The notes beneath the pieces were generated by a model. The model searched no databases and was not told where the DNA came from. It saw only the letters and a list, made by a program, of their open reading frames with translations. A DNA stretch of 64,000 nt from contig NZ_QREG01000016.1 in assembly GCF_003386095.1 (NCBI RefSeq), positions 1 through 64,000 of the forward strand. Reading direction: 5' to 3'. Source of the stretch: Marinoscillum furvescens DSM 4134. Its GTDB lineage: Bacteria > Bacteroidota > Bacteroidia > Cytophagales > Cyclobacteriaceae. Positions 26,447 to 35,076 of the stretch are shown here, in pieces. The position numbers were made by a program, and so were the translations under genes. Positions within the stretch are counted from its first letter, which is position 1, and every line of letters starts with the position of its first letter.

Positions 26447-28161
26447 GATTTTATTAGTTTTTTGTATTGGTAGTATGCTTTCTTCCTATTCCTTCGTTCG
26501 TCTACGAGTCCCCATTCTCTAAACCCAGACTCAGGCGTTCCTTTATAATTGCTCCGGTAGTCATTGTAGCTCCAGATAGCGACTCCTGTGACGTAAGGCA
26601 AATTCGTAAGCGCTCGTATGTAGCCCATTAGCTCTGGGCCCAACTCAGCATCTGGTGCCGGCCCAATCTGAGCCTTCCCTATCTCGGAAATGAAAATGGG
26701 TTTACCAGGAAATCGCTCATGAGTCAGCTTCGCATGTTTCAAAGCATCTCCATACGAGTTGATGGAGATAAAATCCACCTTTCCATAGGGTTCATTGCCT
26801 ATTGCCCCATTACGGTAGGTGGTGAGCGAAACGTAGGTTTTAAGCCTTGTTGTATCCAGGATATCCAGATAACCCAGCATGGACTGGATATACTCAAATT
26901 GCTCCGTGGTGAGTACCTTTTCCGGCCAGGGCACGTTTGGGTCTCTTAGCTCATTGCCTACGCTGTAGGCTACCACACTAGGGTGATTAAAGTCCCGCTC
27001 TACCATTTCTCTTAACCATTGTTTGGTCAATGGATTGTCAGGAAAAGTCTGTGGGTCATCAGCTCCCCAAACGGGTATTTCTTCTACGAGCAAAAAGCCT
27101 ATGCTATCGCAAAAATCCAACAGGTTTTCTGCCAATGGAGCATGCATGAGGCGTGCAAAATTGCATCCCAGACTGTACTTAATATCGAGCATGTCCTGCC
27201 TTACGAGATGATCTGGCTCAGTATTGCCAAAGTCCGGGTGATCGTGAACCCGATTAACACCATTCATGCGAACGGGATTATTGTTCAGGTAGAATTGCTC
27301 TCCACGTACTTCAAATTTTCGAATGCCGAATTTATCTACCACCTGGTCCATGACATTTTCTCCAGAAACAAGAGAAGTCTCTAGCTTGTAAAGGGTTGGG
27401 CGCTCGGTATCCCAAAGCTTAAAATCTGCAAGCCTGGTTTCGAAAGTGGTCTGTGCAAAAGCTGTTGCATTTGCCGGAAGAACAGCTTGGATAGGATTAA
27501 TGTCCACCCCTTTGATAGAAGGATCAATCCGTACCTGACGATCACGGGTGCCATTGTTTTCTAGTTTGAACTTTAGGGCAAAGCGGATGATTTCTTCTTC
27601 AAAATCTGGCTCTGCGGAAATGTACTGATACACCAATCTGACTTCTTCATTGACCTTGAGCGTCACATCCCTGCTGATACCACCCCATGCCCACCAGGCG
27701 CCTCGTTTGTAGGTATTGTCTGCCATGACCACCAACGAATTGGCTTTTGAGGCATCGACTTTATCTGTGATATTGAACTCAAACGGTGTATAGCCTCCTA
27801 CATGTTTTCCCAAAAACTCACCATTGAGCCAGACTTTAGCGGTCTCATACACCGCATCGAAGTGGAGTCTTATTTGCTTCTGATTCCATCCTTCAGGTAG
27901 GGTAAAAGTACGCTGGTAGTAGCCTTTACCTACGTATTCGCTGTATCGTGCTCGGGTATCCCAATTGCCTGGAACCTGCAGTGTATCCCAGACAGCATAG
28001 TCCATAGCCATTACTTCCTTTTCCGTCAGAGAATTGTCCGCCAAAAACCGCCACGTTCCGCTAAGCGATTGCTCACTTAACTGCTGTGACTGAGCTCTGT
28101 AGGAAAAAGCAATCAAAAACGTGATCCATATCGTCCACTTACTATCCATCTTTGAGCCCAT
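26434..28161 (-). CDS. GH2 exo-glycosidase (beta-galactosidase-like)
   Basis: GH2 enzyme of 575 residues with a signal peptide (about 8-25), probably periplasmic. It is shorter than the LacZ-type at 4094-6931 because it has only three domains: sugar-binding jelly roll (30-170), Ig-like domain (about 175-280) and TIM barrel (about 280-575). The acid/base is E404 in SVGNEL and the nucleophile E493 in FISEIGKA. Candidate activities are beta-D-galactosidase or a related exo-activity on agaro- or porphyran-oligosaccharides; the sequence alone does not decide. It overlaps the sulfatase gene by 20 bp upstream and the GH16 gene by 13 bp downstream, so translation is probably coupled. Confidence 0.88.
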   Translation of the reverse strand: MGSKMDSKWTIWITFLIAFSYRAQSQQLSEQSLSGTWRFLADNSLTEKEVMAMDYAVWDTLQVPGNWDTRARYSEYVGKGYYQRTFTLPEGWNQKQIRLHFDAVYETAKVWLNGEFLGKHVGGYTPFEFNITDKVDASKANSLVVMADNTYKRGAWWAWGGISRDVTLKVNEEVRLVYQYISAEPDFEEEIIRFALKFKLENNGTRDRQVRIDPSIKGVDINPIQAVLPANATAFAQTTFETRLADFKLWDTERPTLYKLETSLVSGENVMDQVVDKFGIRKFEVRGEQFYLNNNPVRMNGVNRVHDHPDFGNTEPDHLVRQDMLDIKYSLGCNFARLMHAPLAENLLDFCDSIGFLLVEEIPVWGADDPQTFPDNPLTKQWLREMVERDFNHPSVVAYSVGNELRDPNVPWPEKVLTTEQFEYIQSMLGYLDILDTTRLKTYVSLTTYRNGAIGNEPYGKVDFISINSYGDALKHAKLTHERFPGKPIFISEIGKAQIGPAPDAELGPELMGYIRALTNLPYVTGVAIWSYNDYRSNYKGTPESGFREWGLVDERRNRKKAYYQYKKLIKSWKE

Positions 28162-29575
28162 AGTAAGTGTACCAATAGTTTACCCATGCACTCAAGGGTG
28201 CATCTACATCAAAGCCATCCCTCTCCATGACCTTTTTGGAGTAGTTGTAGGAGCCCTGCTTCGCTTTCTTTAGGTCTGCCAGCGTTTCACCAACAGCATT
28301 TTGTTCAAACTCCAGTAGCGACTCCTGTAGCTGATGCTTTAGCTTTTCTTCAATGCCCGCATATGTTTTTTGACCGCTGAGGTTTTGGTATTCACAAGGG
28401 TCAGAATCGAGGTGATACAGTTCAAACTCCGGCCTGGAATCGGCCATAAACTGATTGTAAGGCTCTGATAGCTGTCCCAAGCTATCGAGGTAATGATAGA
28501 GTGTAAAGGCGGGGTACATGGCTTTTTTGTAGCTGGAAAGCTGCATGTAGGGTTGTTGGGGAAGTCGGTTCCAAATCAGTTTGTACTCCCCATCCGTGAT
28601 GCTCCGTATGTCATCCACCGCATCTCCTGCCCTGCCTCTAAAACCAAAGACAAACTCCCTTTCAGTTTCATCCAAAAAGGACTGTCCGTGCATGTAATCT
28701 GGAATGTCCAGCCCTGCGAGCTCCAGGGTAGTGGCAGCCACATCTACCAGGCTCACCAGCTGGTCATCCACTGCTGGTTGAAGGCCCTGAGGCCAGCGAA
28801 CGATTAAGGGTACCTTGAGTCCACCTTCATACAAAAACTGCTTATCTCTTAAATGCGGGCGGCCATGATCTCCGAAAAACATCACCACCGTATTCTCAGC
28901 GAGACCATCTTCTTCCAATCTCTTCAATACCTTTCCTACCTCTGTATCCAGCAACTGAATGTCTGATAAATAGGCTGCCCAGTCGGCCTTCAGCAACGGA
29001 TGATCAGGATAACAAGGCAACTCACCTATCTGCTCTGGATGGATCAAATGCCCTTCATCCATTTCGAATGGGCGGTGCGGGTACTTAAATTGGACTTGAG
29101 CAAAAAAGGGCTGACCATCAGCATCACGCCAGTCCGTGCCATCGTACTTGATATCGGTACTAAAGTTGTAGTCCCGCTTTCCATTTTTATCAAATCCCTT
29201 TCCACTGGCATTTGTGCAGAAGTATCCAGCCTTTTGCATAAGCGACACGATGGTGGACACGTGATCAGGCAATGGCTGCATGGTCATAGTCCGATGCTGC
29301 AAAGCATTTATCGTGGAAGGATACATGCCCGTAATGAAGGATGACCGGCTAGGCGAACAGATAGGCGTATTCGCGTAAGCTTTCGTGAATTTAACCCCTT
29401 GGTGTGCCAAAGCATCCAGATTTGGGGTCTGAACGTCAGAATTGCCATAGCATCCCAGGTCCGGACTCAAATCATCAGAAACGATCCATAGGATATTGGG
29501 CTTTGATTTCTCTTGTTGAGCACAGGAAAAAGCAAACCAGGCAGCCAACAAAAAGAAAATCAAACTAACGCGCAT
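28142..29575 (-). CDS. Family S1 formylglycine sulfatase
   Basis: Sulfate-ester hydrolase of 477 residues, probably removing sulfate from galactose or L-galactose residues in the periplasm. The signal sequence at 1-18 may end in a lipid cysteine (FSC). The catalytic motif CSPSR has C73, the residue converted to formylglycine, with P75 and R77. Metal ligands come from SDD (D34, D35) and FFGDHGRPH. The overall layout resembles iduronate-2-sulfatase-like S1 members. It requires a formylglycine-generating enzyme encoded elsewhere. Its start overlaps the upstream GH117-like gene by 11 bp and its end overlaps the GH2 gene by 20 bp. A sulfatase in this operon suits porphyran (L-galactose-6-sulfate) or other sulfated agarans. 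Confidence 0.9.
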   Translation of the reverse strand: MRVSLIFFLLAAWFAFSCAQQEKSKPNILWIVSDDLSPDLGCYGNSDVQTPNLDALAHQGVKFTKAYANTPICSPSRSSFITGMYPSTINALQHRTMTMQPLPDHVSTIVSLMQKAGYFCTNASGKGFDKNGKRDYNFSTDIKYDGTDWRDADGQPFFAQVQFKYPHRPFEMDEGHLIHPEQIGELPCYPDHPLLKADWAAYLSDIQLLDTEVGKVLKRLEEDGLAENTVVMFFGDHGRPHLRDKQFLYEGGLKVPLIVRWPQGLQPAVDDQLVSLVDVAATTLELAGLDIPDYMHGQSFLDETEREFVFGFRGRAGDAVDDIRSITDGEYKLIWNRLPQQPYMQLSSYKKAMYPAFTLYHYLDSLGQLSEPYNQFMADSRPEFELYHLDSDPCEYQNLSGQKTYAGIEEKLKHQLQESLLEFEQNAVGETLADLKKAKQGSYNYSKKVMERDGFDVDAPLSAWVNYWYTYYGLKDG

Positions 29576-30692
29576 GCTTCGTGATTTTCAATGGAATTTG
29601 AATATTAAAAGAATGTCGAACGTTATTCGCGTCAATGGTGTCTGCAGCACAAAGCAGCGCCACCGGTTCGCCATCTTCTATAAACACTTGTGGTCTTTCC
29701 AGGTGATCAAATTGATAGCTACTGCCGTCCTCATTGGTGACCGTCCTATCGGAAATCTCAAAATACTTTGCCTGATTCCAATTGATACCGTCCTCGGAAT
29801 CGTAATGAACCAGTGAGAAAACCCGTTTGTGATCGATGTGCTTGATTCGTTTTACGATTGCCCGATAGCGCCCATCAGCATACCAGATATACGGATCTTC
29901 AGCTGGAAACCGCTCACCTTCGAAAGTAAATACCGGATCCGGATACTTCTTGAAAGGGCCTGTAGGCGAATCTGCAATGGCCACCATGTGTACTACTGGG
30001 CCTCCGGCAGGGAGCTCATATTGCTTGCCCACAGCTTTGTAAACCATCAGAATCCTTCCATCTGGCATTTGGCAAACCGAAGGATTGGAAGTCATCAATG
30101 CATCATGCGCGGTAGAATCCCCTTCTGTAATGTCCAACACAGGTTTGTCAAACCTTGTCCATGGGCCGTTCGGGTTGTCTGCCACAGCAACTCCAATTCT
30201 CTGATTATTTCGGTGCATCCAGTTGATCCTTTGTTTTCCCGGAACACTCACAATTTTCTCATCACCAAAATTGCCCATGTGATACAGGTAGTATTTCCCA
30301 TTGATCTTGTGGACAGTTGGGTTGTGTGTACATGATCCATCCCAGTACTCTGGTCCGCGATCCGGGAGGGTAATGTCCTTATGCTCAAAAGGACCGAATG
30401 GGGAATCCGATAACGCATGAGCAATCACCGAATAGTTTACCCACTCCCAGCCAATATCTTTTGGCCAAACAGAGTAAAACATGTGGTACTTTCCATCTTC
30501 GCCTTTTACCAGGGAACCGCCCCAAATGCTGGCAGTATCACTTACAAAAACTGACTTTGAAGCTACTTTCCCAAACTCAATCTGATAGTCAATTTCTTTT
30601 TCTAGCTCCTGGCTGACATCCTCTTTCTGTATTTTCTGATTACAAGAAACAAAAAGTAAAATGAGGCCAAAAAAGATCGTAATTCTTATCAT
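29565..30692 (-). CDS. GH117/GH43-like five-bladed propeller lipoprotein, copy 2
   Basis: Lipoprotein of 375 residues (C17 in LFVSC). The body shows five-bladed-propeller strand repeats with candidate active-site motifs WDGSCTHNPTVH, LMTSNPS, FPAEDPYIWY and HLERPQ. Their order and spacing recall GH43, GH117 and GH130 enzymes, and the THNP-containing strand parallels THDP in the GH117 protein of the same operon. I cannot place it in a named GH family. It is a tandem paralogue of the gene at 30721-31851 (about half identical by eye), 28 bp downstream of it, and overlaps the sulfatase start by 11 bp. Likely a periplasmic exo-glycosidase for a modified galactose or anhydro-galactose unit. Confidence 0.75.
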   Translation of the reverse strand: MIRITIFFGLILLFVSCNQKIQKEDVSQELEKEIDYQIEFGKVASKSVFVSDTASIWGGSLVKGEDGKYHMFYSVWPKDIGWEWVNYSVIAHALSDSPFGPFEHKDITLPDRGPEYWDGSCTHNPTVHKINGKYYLYHMGNFGDEKIVSVPGKQRINWMHRNNQRIGVAVADNPNGPWTRFDKPVLDITEGDSTAHDALMTSNPSVCQMPDGRILMVYKAVGKQYELPAGGPVVHMVAIADSPTGPFKKYPDPVFTFEGERFPAEDPYIWYADGRYRAIVKRIKHIDHKRVFSLVHYDSEDGINWNQAKYFEISDRTVTNEDGSSYQFDHLERPQVFIEDGEPVALLCAADTIDANNVRHSFNIQIPLKITKHAR

Positions 30693-30720
30693 ATACTCTT
30701 GATTAGGAGATTTGATCCGT

Positions 30721-31851
30721 TTAATCTTCTGTTGTCTTCACAGGAATTTGGACATTGAAAGAATGCAAGACACCGTTTTCGTCTTTTACATCTGATGCGC
30801 AGAGCAAAGCCACAGGTTTTCCATCTTCGATGTATAGCTGAGGTCGTTCCAAATGCTCTACTTCCTGAGTCGTGCCATCTGCCCAGTTAATTTTTAAGGT
30901 AGAAACCAGAGGGTTATCAGCTAATGTCCAGTCATAGCCATCTTCAGAATCGAAGAGCACCAGTGCACGTCCAGCATCCGTAAAAGCACCGTGCATGTCT
31001 TTGACAATTGCTCGATACTTGCCATCCTGGTACCAGATAAAGGGATCCTCTGCTGGAAAATCATGCCCTTCGGCCTGGAATACTGGCTTATCATGTTTTT
31101 TGAACGGGCCTGTTGGGCTATCTGAAGTAGCCACACAATGCACTACTGGTCCACCCCACACGCCGGGTTTCTTTTTCATCACCGCTTTATAAACCATCAG
31201 GTATTTGCCATCCGGACCTCTGGTAATGGACGGGTTGCTGGTAATCAAAGCATCCAATGCATCGTCATTGGGACTGACATCTATCAATGGCGTATCAAAT
31301 CGCTTCCAGGGGCCATTGGGATCGTCTGCCACTGCTACACCAACCCTTTGGTTGTTTCTATGGACGGGGTTTAATTTGATTGTGCCAGGTGTAGAGTAAA
31401 CTTTTCCATCTCCTGTATTGCCCATGTAGTAGAGGTAGTATTTCCCTTCAAACTGATGAATCGTCGGGTTATGCGTACACAAGCCATCCCAATACTCAGC
31501 ACCTCTCACGGGTAGGGCTACATCCTTGTGCTCAAACGGACCAAAAGGACTGTCTGCCACAGCATGCGCAATCTCCGAATCGGTTTCCCAGGCCCAGCCA
31601 AGCTCTTTTTCCCAGCGGGAGTAAAACATATGGTATTGACCATCGGCACCTTTGATCACTGATCCTCCCCAAATACTCCAGATGTCATCTTCAAACTTTG
31701 AGTGCAAAGCCGGTTGGCCTAGTTTCAATTTAAACTCACTGGTAGCCGGTTGGCCATTCGATGCTTCTGATTGCTGTTGCTTTTGGGCACACGATGCAAT
31801 CATCACAATAGCCATCAAAAACAGTACAATGTTTCTTAGTTGTTCCTTCAT
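30721..31851 (-). CDS. GH117/GH43-like five-bladed propeller lipoprotein, copy 1
   Basis: Lipoprotein of 376 residues (C21 in MIASC). It shares with the next gene the blade motifs IWGGSVIKGADGQYHMFYS, WDGLCTHNPTIH, ALITSNPS, FPAEDPFIWY and HLERPQLY. Invariant D and E residues in these motifs (WDG, AEDP, LERP) are candidates for the three acidic active-site residues of the clan. No exact family assignment is possible by eye. It begins 6 bp after the large GH2 gene. Having two copies suggests either two substrate variants (for example with and without sulfate or methyl) or simple dosage. Confidence 0.75.
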   Translation of the reverse strand: MKEQLRNIVLFLMAIVMIASCAQKQQQSEASNGQPATSEFKLKLGQPALHSKFEDDIWSIWGGSVIKGADGQYHMFYSRWEKELGWAWETDSEIAHAVADSPFGPFEHKDVALPVRGAEYWDGLCTHNPTIHQFEGKYYLYYMGNTGDGKVYSTPGTIKLNPVHRNNQRVGVAVADDPNGPWKRFDTPLIDVSPNDDALDALITSNPSITRGPDGKYLMVYKAVMKKKPGVWGGPVVHCVATSDSPTGPFKKHDKPVFQAEGHDFPAEDPFIWYQDGKYRAIVKDMHGAFTDAGRALVLFDSEDGYDWTLADNPLVSTLKINWADGTTQEVEHLERPQLYIEDGKPVALLCASDVKDENGVLHSFNVQIPVKTTED

Positions 31852-31857
31852 AGTTCC

Positions 31858-34800
31858 TTAATTTGAAGCACGAGCCGTCCATACAGTTGACCACTCGCTT
31901 TCCTGCTGATTGGTATTTCGTTTTATCTGAAAATAAACCTTCTCCTCATCCGCTAAATCAATCGACATCATCCCACGGACATTTGACGTGAACGTCTTAT
32001 CCAGATTGTCAGGATCCGTACCATACCTCACCGTATAGTCTCCGTCAGTAAAATCGCTCGAGTATCCGATCACTAGCTTACCATCTGTAATGAAGGCATC
32101 CCAGATGATTGGCGGCAAAACCTTTTCCGACAAGGACACCTTCACCGCTTCCGAAGGCTTGCTATCTCCTTTGTCATTGACGGCCACAAGGGCAACTTCG
32201 TATGCTCTACCTGTTTTGAGCCCCGTGATATCGATAAAATCAGCAATCGTCTTTTCTGACTGCATTGACTCTGTACCCTCCGTATACGTCACATAGTATT
32301 CGGATGCATTGGGCACCTGATCGAAGAAAACCCTGGCTGCATTTTTGCCAGCTATCACCTCCCTGATCTGCGGAGTGATGGCGCGCTGAAAAGAAATAGT
32401 CTTTGCCAAACGCGTATATCCAGTAGGCGTCTTTAATCGGAGCGTGAGGTCAAGAATATCAGTCGGCAAATCAGTCCAGGTAAGCTCCCCAGACCATTCT
32501 TCATCGTCAGGAGTAATGGTCGGTAAATCCAAAGCATTTTGATAAACGATCTTTCCAGAGGTATCTCGGAGCTCATATTCCAATTGATAGTCCCGTATGG
32601 TATGGCTCGGGTAATCACTAGCCCCGCGAACCGGCATACGAACTTTTACTGTCCCGTTTGTAAAGTCTATATCAGATACTTCCAGGTCTTTTACTGGTGC
32701 GTGCTCACGCTGTATCCGGTCAAACAGTCTTCTTTTTTCTCTCCAGGTGGTGATCACTCCCCACACTCGATTTTCTTCAGCTGTAGTACCGGCATAGGCA
32801 CTTCTGTAGTCATTGAACGTCCACATGGAGGTTCCAATCACATACTCATTTTTGTGACGGTAGTGATTCATCCACTCTGAAATCTCCGGCACGTCCACAT
32901 CCTGACCTGTGGTAGGGTATGGACCAAATCCAAACTCGGAAATAAAGATGGGTTTGTCAGGCCACTTAGTTCTTAGCGCATCCAATATCTCCTGAGGTTG
33001 ACCTTGCCAGGTGTACATGTTGTGCATGATCAAATCCGAAAAGGTATTAGGGTCGGTCTCCGGCGTATATTCCTCTTTTTGTCCTGAGTTGCTCACACAA
33101 GTCACTAGCCGGTATGGGTCCAGCTCCTCTTTCACATATTCAATCATCTCCCGGCCATATTCAAAGTGGTTGTTGAGCTCATTGCCCACACTCCAGCCAA
33201 TAATACTTGGGTGGTTGATATCGCGCTCGATCATTCCTTTGAGCCAGTACTTTGCCAGGAGGTAGTTTTTTTCAGCCACCTCCACGCTATGCTCTTCACG
33301 CAGCATGACGTATGGCTCATCCAACATTAGGATTTCCTCTTCTTCCGAGTTGAGCTTTACTCCTTTCTCTCGCTCGAGCTTAGCTACTGGATAGTAGTTC
33401 GCTCTAAATTCATCATTGTCCAGATCACGCACGTTGATTTCTTCAAAAAGCAGGATACCCTTTCTATCGCAGAGCTCGATGAGCTTTTCGTTTTGATTAC
33501 CGTGCATGATGCGCATAAAGTTGGCGCCGGACTCCTTCATCAGATCCACGTCTCTTTCCAGGACTTGCAGAGGTTCAGAAGAGCCCCAATAGCGGCTTTC
33601 GCTTACCCGATTGAAACCGGCCAGGCGGACAGGCTCTCCATTGAGCAGCATCTGCGAATCCGTAAGCTCAACCTTCCGGATGCCGAAATGATCTGTTTGT
33701 GAGCTTAGCATTCGTCCATTTTCAGATATGCGTGTTTGCACCTGATAAAGCTTCGGTTTGTCGAAGTGCCACAGTTCCACAGTCTCCGGTGTCAGAGTAG
33801 TTTGCAGTTCGATTTCCTTTTTTGAGTTCGGATCGAGAGTAATGGAGCCTGAAAGGGTTGCAATTTCTAATTCATCCAATACGCTGGAGCTGAGATCAAT
33901 AGATCGTTTCTCTGTGGCGCTATTTTCAATTGTAACTTTCAATGTCAATAGCGCTGAACCTGTTTCCAGATTTGGCTCCGCATGCATGTACTGATAATCG
34001 ATTCGTACGTCATTGGCTTGTGTGAGTGTCACATCGCGGATGATCCCACCCCAATTCCAGGTGGCCCCTACTATGGCACTGTTGTCAGCCTGTACAGCTA
34101 TCACATTTTCCCCGTCGAAGTTCAGCGCATCGGTCACATCAAACTCAAAAGGCGTAAATCCTCCACGGTTCATCCCGATATACTGACCATTGAGGTACAC
34201 TTTTGACAAGTGGTACACACCTCCAAACTTGAGGTAGTAGCGTTTGCCGCTTGCTTGCTGCCAGCTGGCGGGCAAATCGATATGCTTTCGGTACCACCCG
34301 ATTCCGGTGTAGTTGGAAAACCCATTGATCATGCCCCAGTGTCCTGGCACGGTGAGGTCATACCATTCTGAGTCATCAAAATCTTTCAAATAAACCTGAT
34401 CCGGCTCTGACTTGGCTCTCAAATACTTCTCTTCAGAAATTTCACGAAACATCACAGCATCGGCAGCCACAGCTCCACTCACAATGGCCGTAAGCTCTAC
34501 ATAATTATTGTCTACCTGATTGAAATCATAAATCCCAAGACTCACCCATTCACCGCACACTACCCGTTGGCTTTGGTATTTGGTGGTGATGCCATCCGCA
34601 TGACGTATGTTATACTGTGCGGTCAAGTGAGACGAAAACGGGTATTTGGTAAACACTTCGTAGTACCCTGATTTCTTGAAATTTGGAAAAAACCTGACGT
34701 AGGAGCTATCAGCTTTATTACCACCCTTGAGATCGGTGACACTGAAATAATGCACCCGGTAGTCTTTTCCGTGAAACTTAGAGCCTCGGGCTTCTTCTGT

Positions 34801-35076
34801 AGAGACTTTCCAGGTTCCTTGCACTTCTACATTGTCATCCGCATTGTCTACCACCAGATCGCTCTCGGTTTGTCGGATGTTCATGTAATTGGAGCCCTCA
34901 CCGTAGATCGTATAAAACTTCCAGATGCCATTTAAGCTCACTTCCTCCTCAGCAGCTGGTACAGAAGCGGTGGACTGGCCATTTTTGCACGAGGCAAAAA
35001 GCATCCCTATCAGCAATAAAGCTACAACCAGAAATACGTTTAGTTTATAGAACATCTTCATGGCACAGCTAATCAT
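31858..35076 (-). CDS. GH2 exo-glycosidase with golvesin-like insertion and fibronectin-like tail
   Basis: Lipoprotein of 1072 residues (lipobox LFASC, C30). The GH2 jelly roll starts at about 47 (SLNGIWKFY) but is interrupted at about 72-215 by a domain resembling the golvesin/xanthan-lyase C-terminal module (YVRFFPNFKKSGYYEVFTKY, GEWVSLGIYDF, AADAVMF). It resumes at 230-350 (DSEWYDLTVPGHWG). Next come an Ig-like domain (about 355-465) and a TIM barrel (470-830) with acid/base E633 in SVGNEL and nucleophile E714 in FISEFGFG. A fibronectin-III-like domain sits at about 890-980. The start codon overlaps the upstream stop (ATGA), supporting coupling; M6 is an alternative start. Likely an exo-beta-galactosidase acting on substituted galactan oligosaccharides. 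Confidence 0.85.
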   Translation of the reverse strand: MISCAMKMFYKLNVFLVVALLLIGMLFASCKNGQSTASVPAAEEEVSLNGIWKFYTIYGEGSNYMNIRQTESDLVVDNADDNVEVQGTWKVSTEEARGSKFHGKDYRVHYFSVTDLKGGNKADSSYVRFFPNFKKSGYYEVFTKYPFSSHLTAQYNIRHADGITTKYQSQRVVCGEWVSLGIYDFNQVDNNYVELTAIVSGAVAADAVMFREISEEKYLRAKSEPDQVYLKDFDDSEWYDLTVPGHWGMINGFSNYTGIGWYRKHIDLPASWQQASGKRYYLKFGGVYHLSKVYLNGQYIGMNRGGFTPFEFDVTDALNFDGENVIAVQADNSAIVGATWNWGGIIRDVTLTQANDVRIDYQYMHAEPNLETGSALLTLKVTIENSATEKRSIDLSSSVLDELEIATLSGSITLDPNSKKEIELQTTLTPETVELWHFDKPKLYQVQTRISENGRMLSSQTDHFGIRKVELTDSQMLLNGEPVRLAGFNRVSESRYWGSSEPLQVLERDVDLMKESGANFMRIMHGNQNEKLIELCDRKGILLFEEINVRDLDNDEFRANYYPVAKLEREKGVKLNSEEEEILMLDEPYVMLREEHSVEVAEKNYLLAKYWLKGMIERDINHPSIIGWSVGNELNNHFEYGREMIEYVKEELDPYRLVTCVSNSGQKEEYTPETDPNTFSDLIMHNMYTWQGQPQEILDALRTKWPDKPIFISEFGFGPYPTTGQDVDVPEISEWMNHYRHKNEYVIGTSMWTFNDYRSAYAGTTAEENRVWGVITTWREKRRLFDRIQREHAPVKDLEVSDIDFTNGTVKVRMPVRGASDYPSHTIRDYQLEYELRDTSGKIVYQNALDLPTITPDDEEWSGELTWTDLPTDILDLTLRLKTPTGYTRLAKTISFQRAITPQIREVIAGKNAARVFFDQVPNASEYYVTYTEGTESMQSEKTIADFIDITGLKTGRAYEVALVAVNDKGDSKPSEAVKVSLSEKVLPPIIWDAFITDGKLVIGYSSDFTDGDYTVRYGTDPDNLDKTFTSNVRGMMSIDLADEEKVYFQIKRNTNQQESEWSTVWTARASN

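Noticed and set aside
29829-30335. 168-codon plus-strand frame
   Set aside because: Antisense to the GH117-like lipoprotein gene, whose protein has clear family motifs; a shadow frame.
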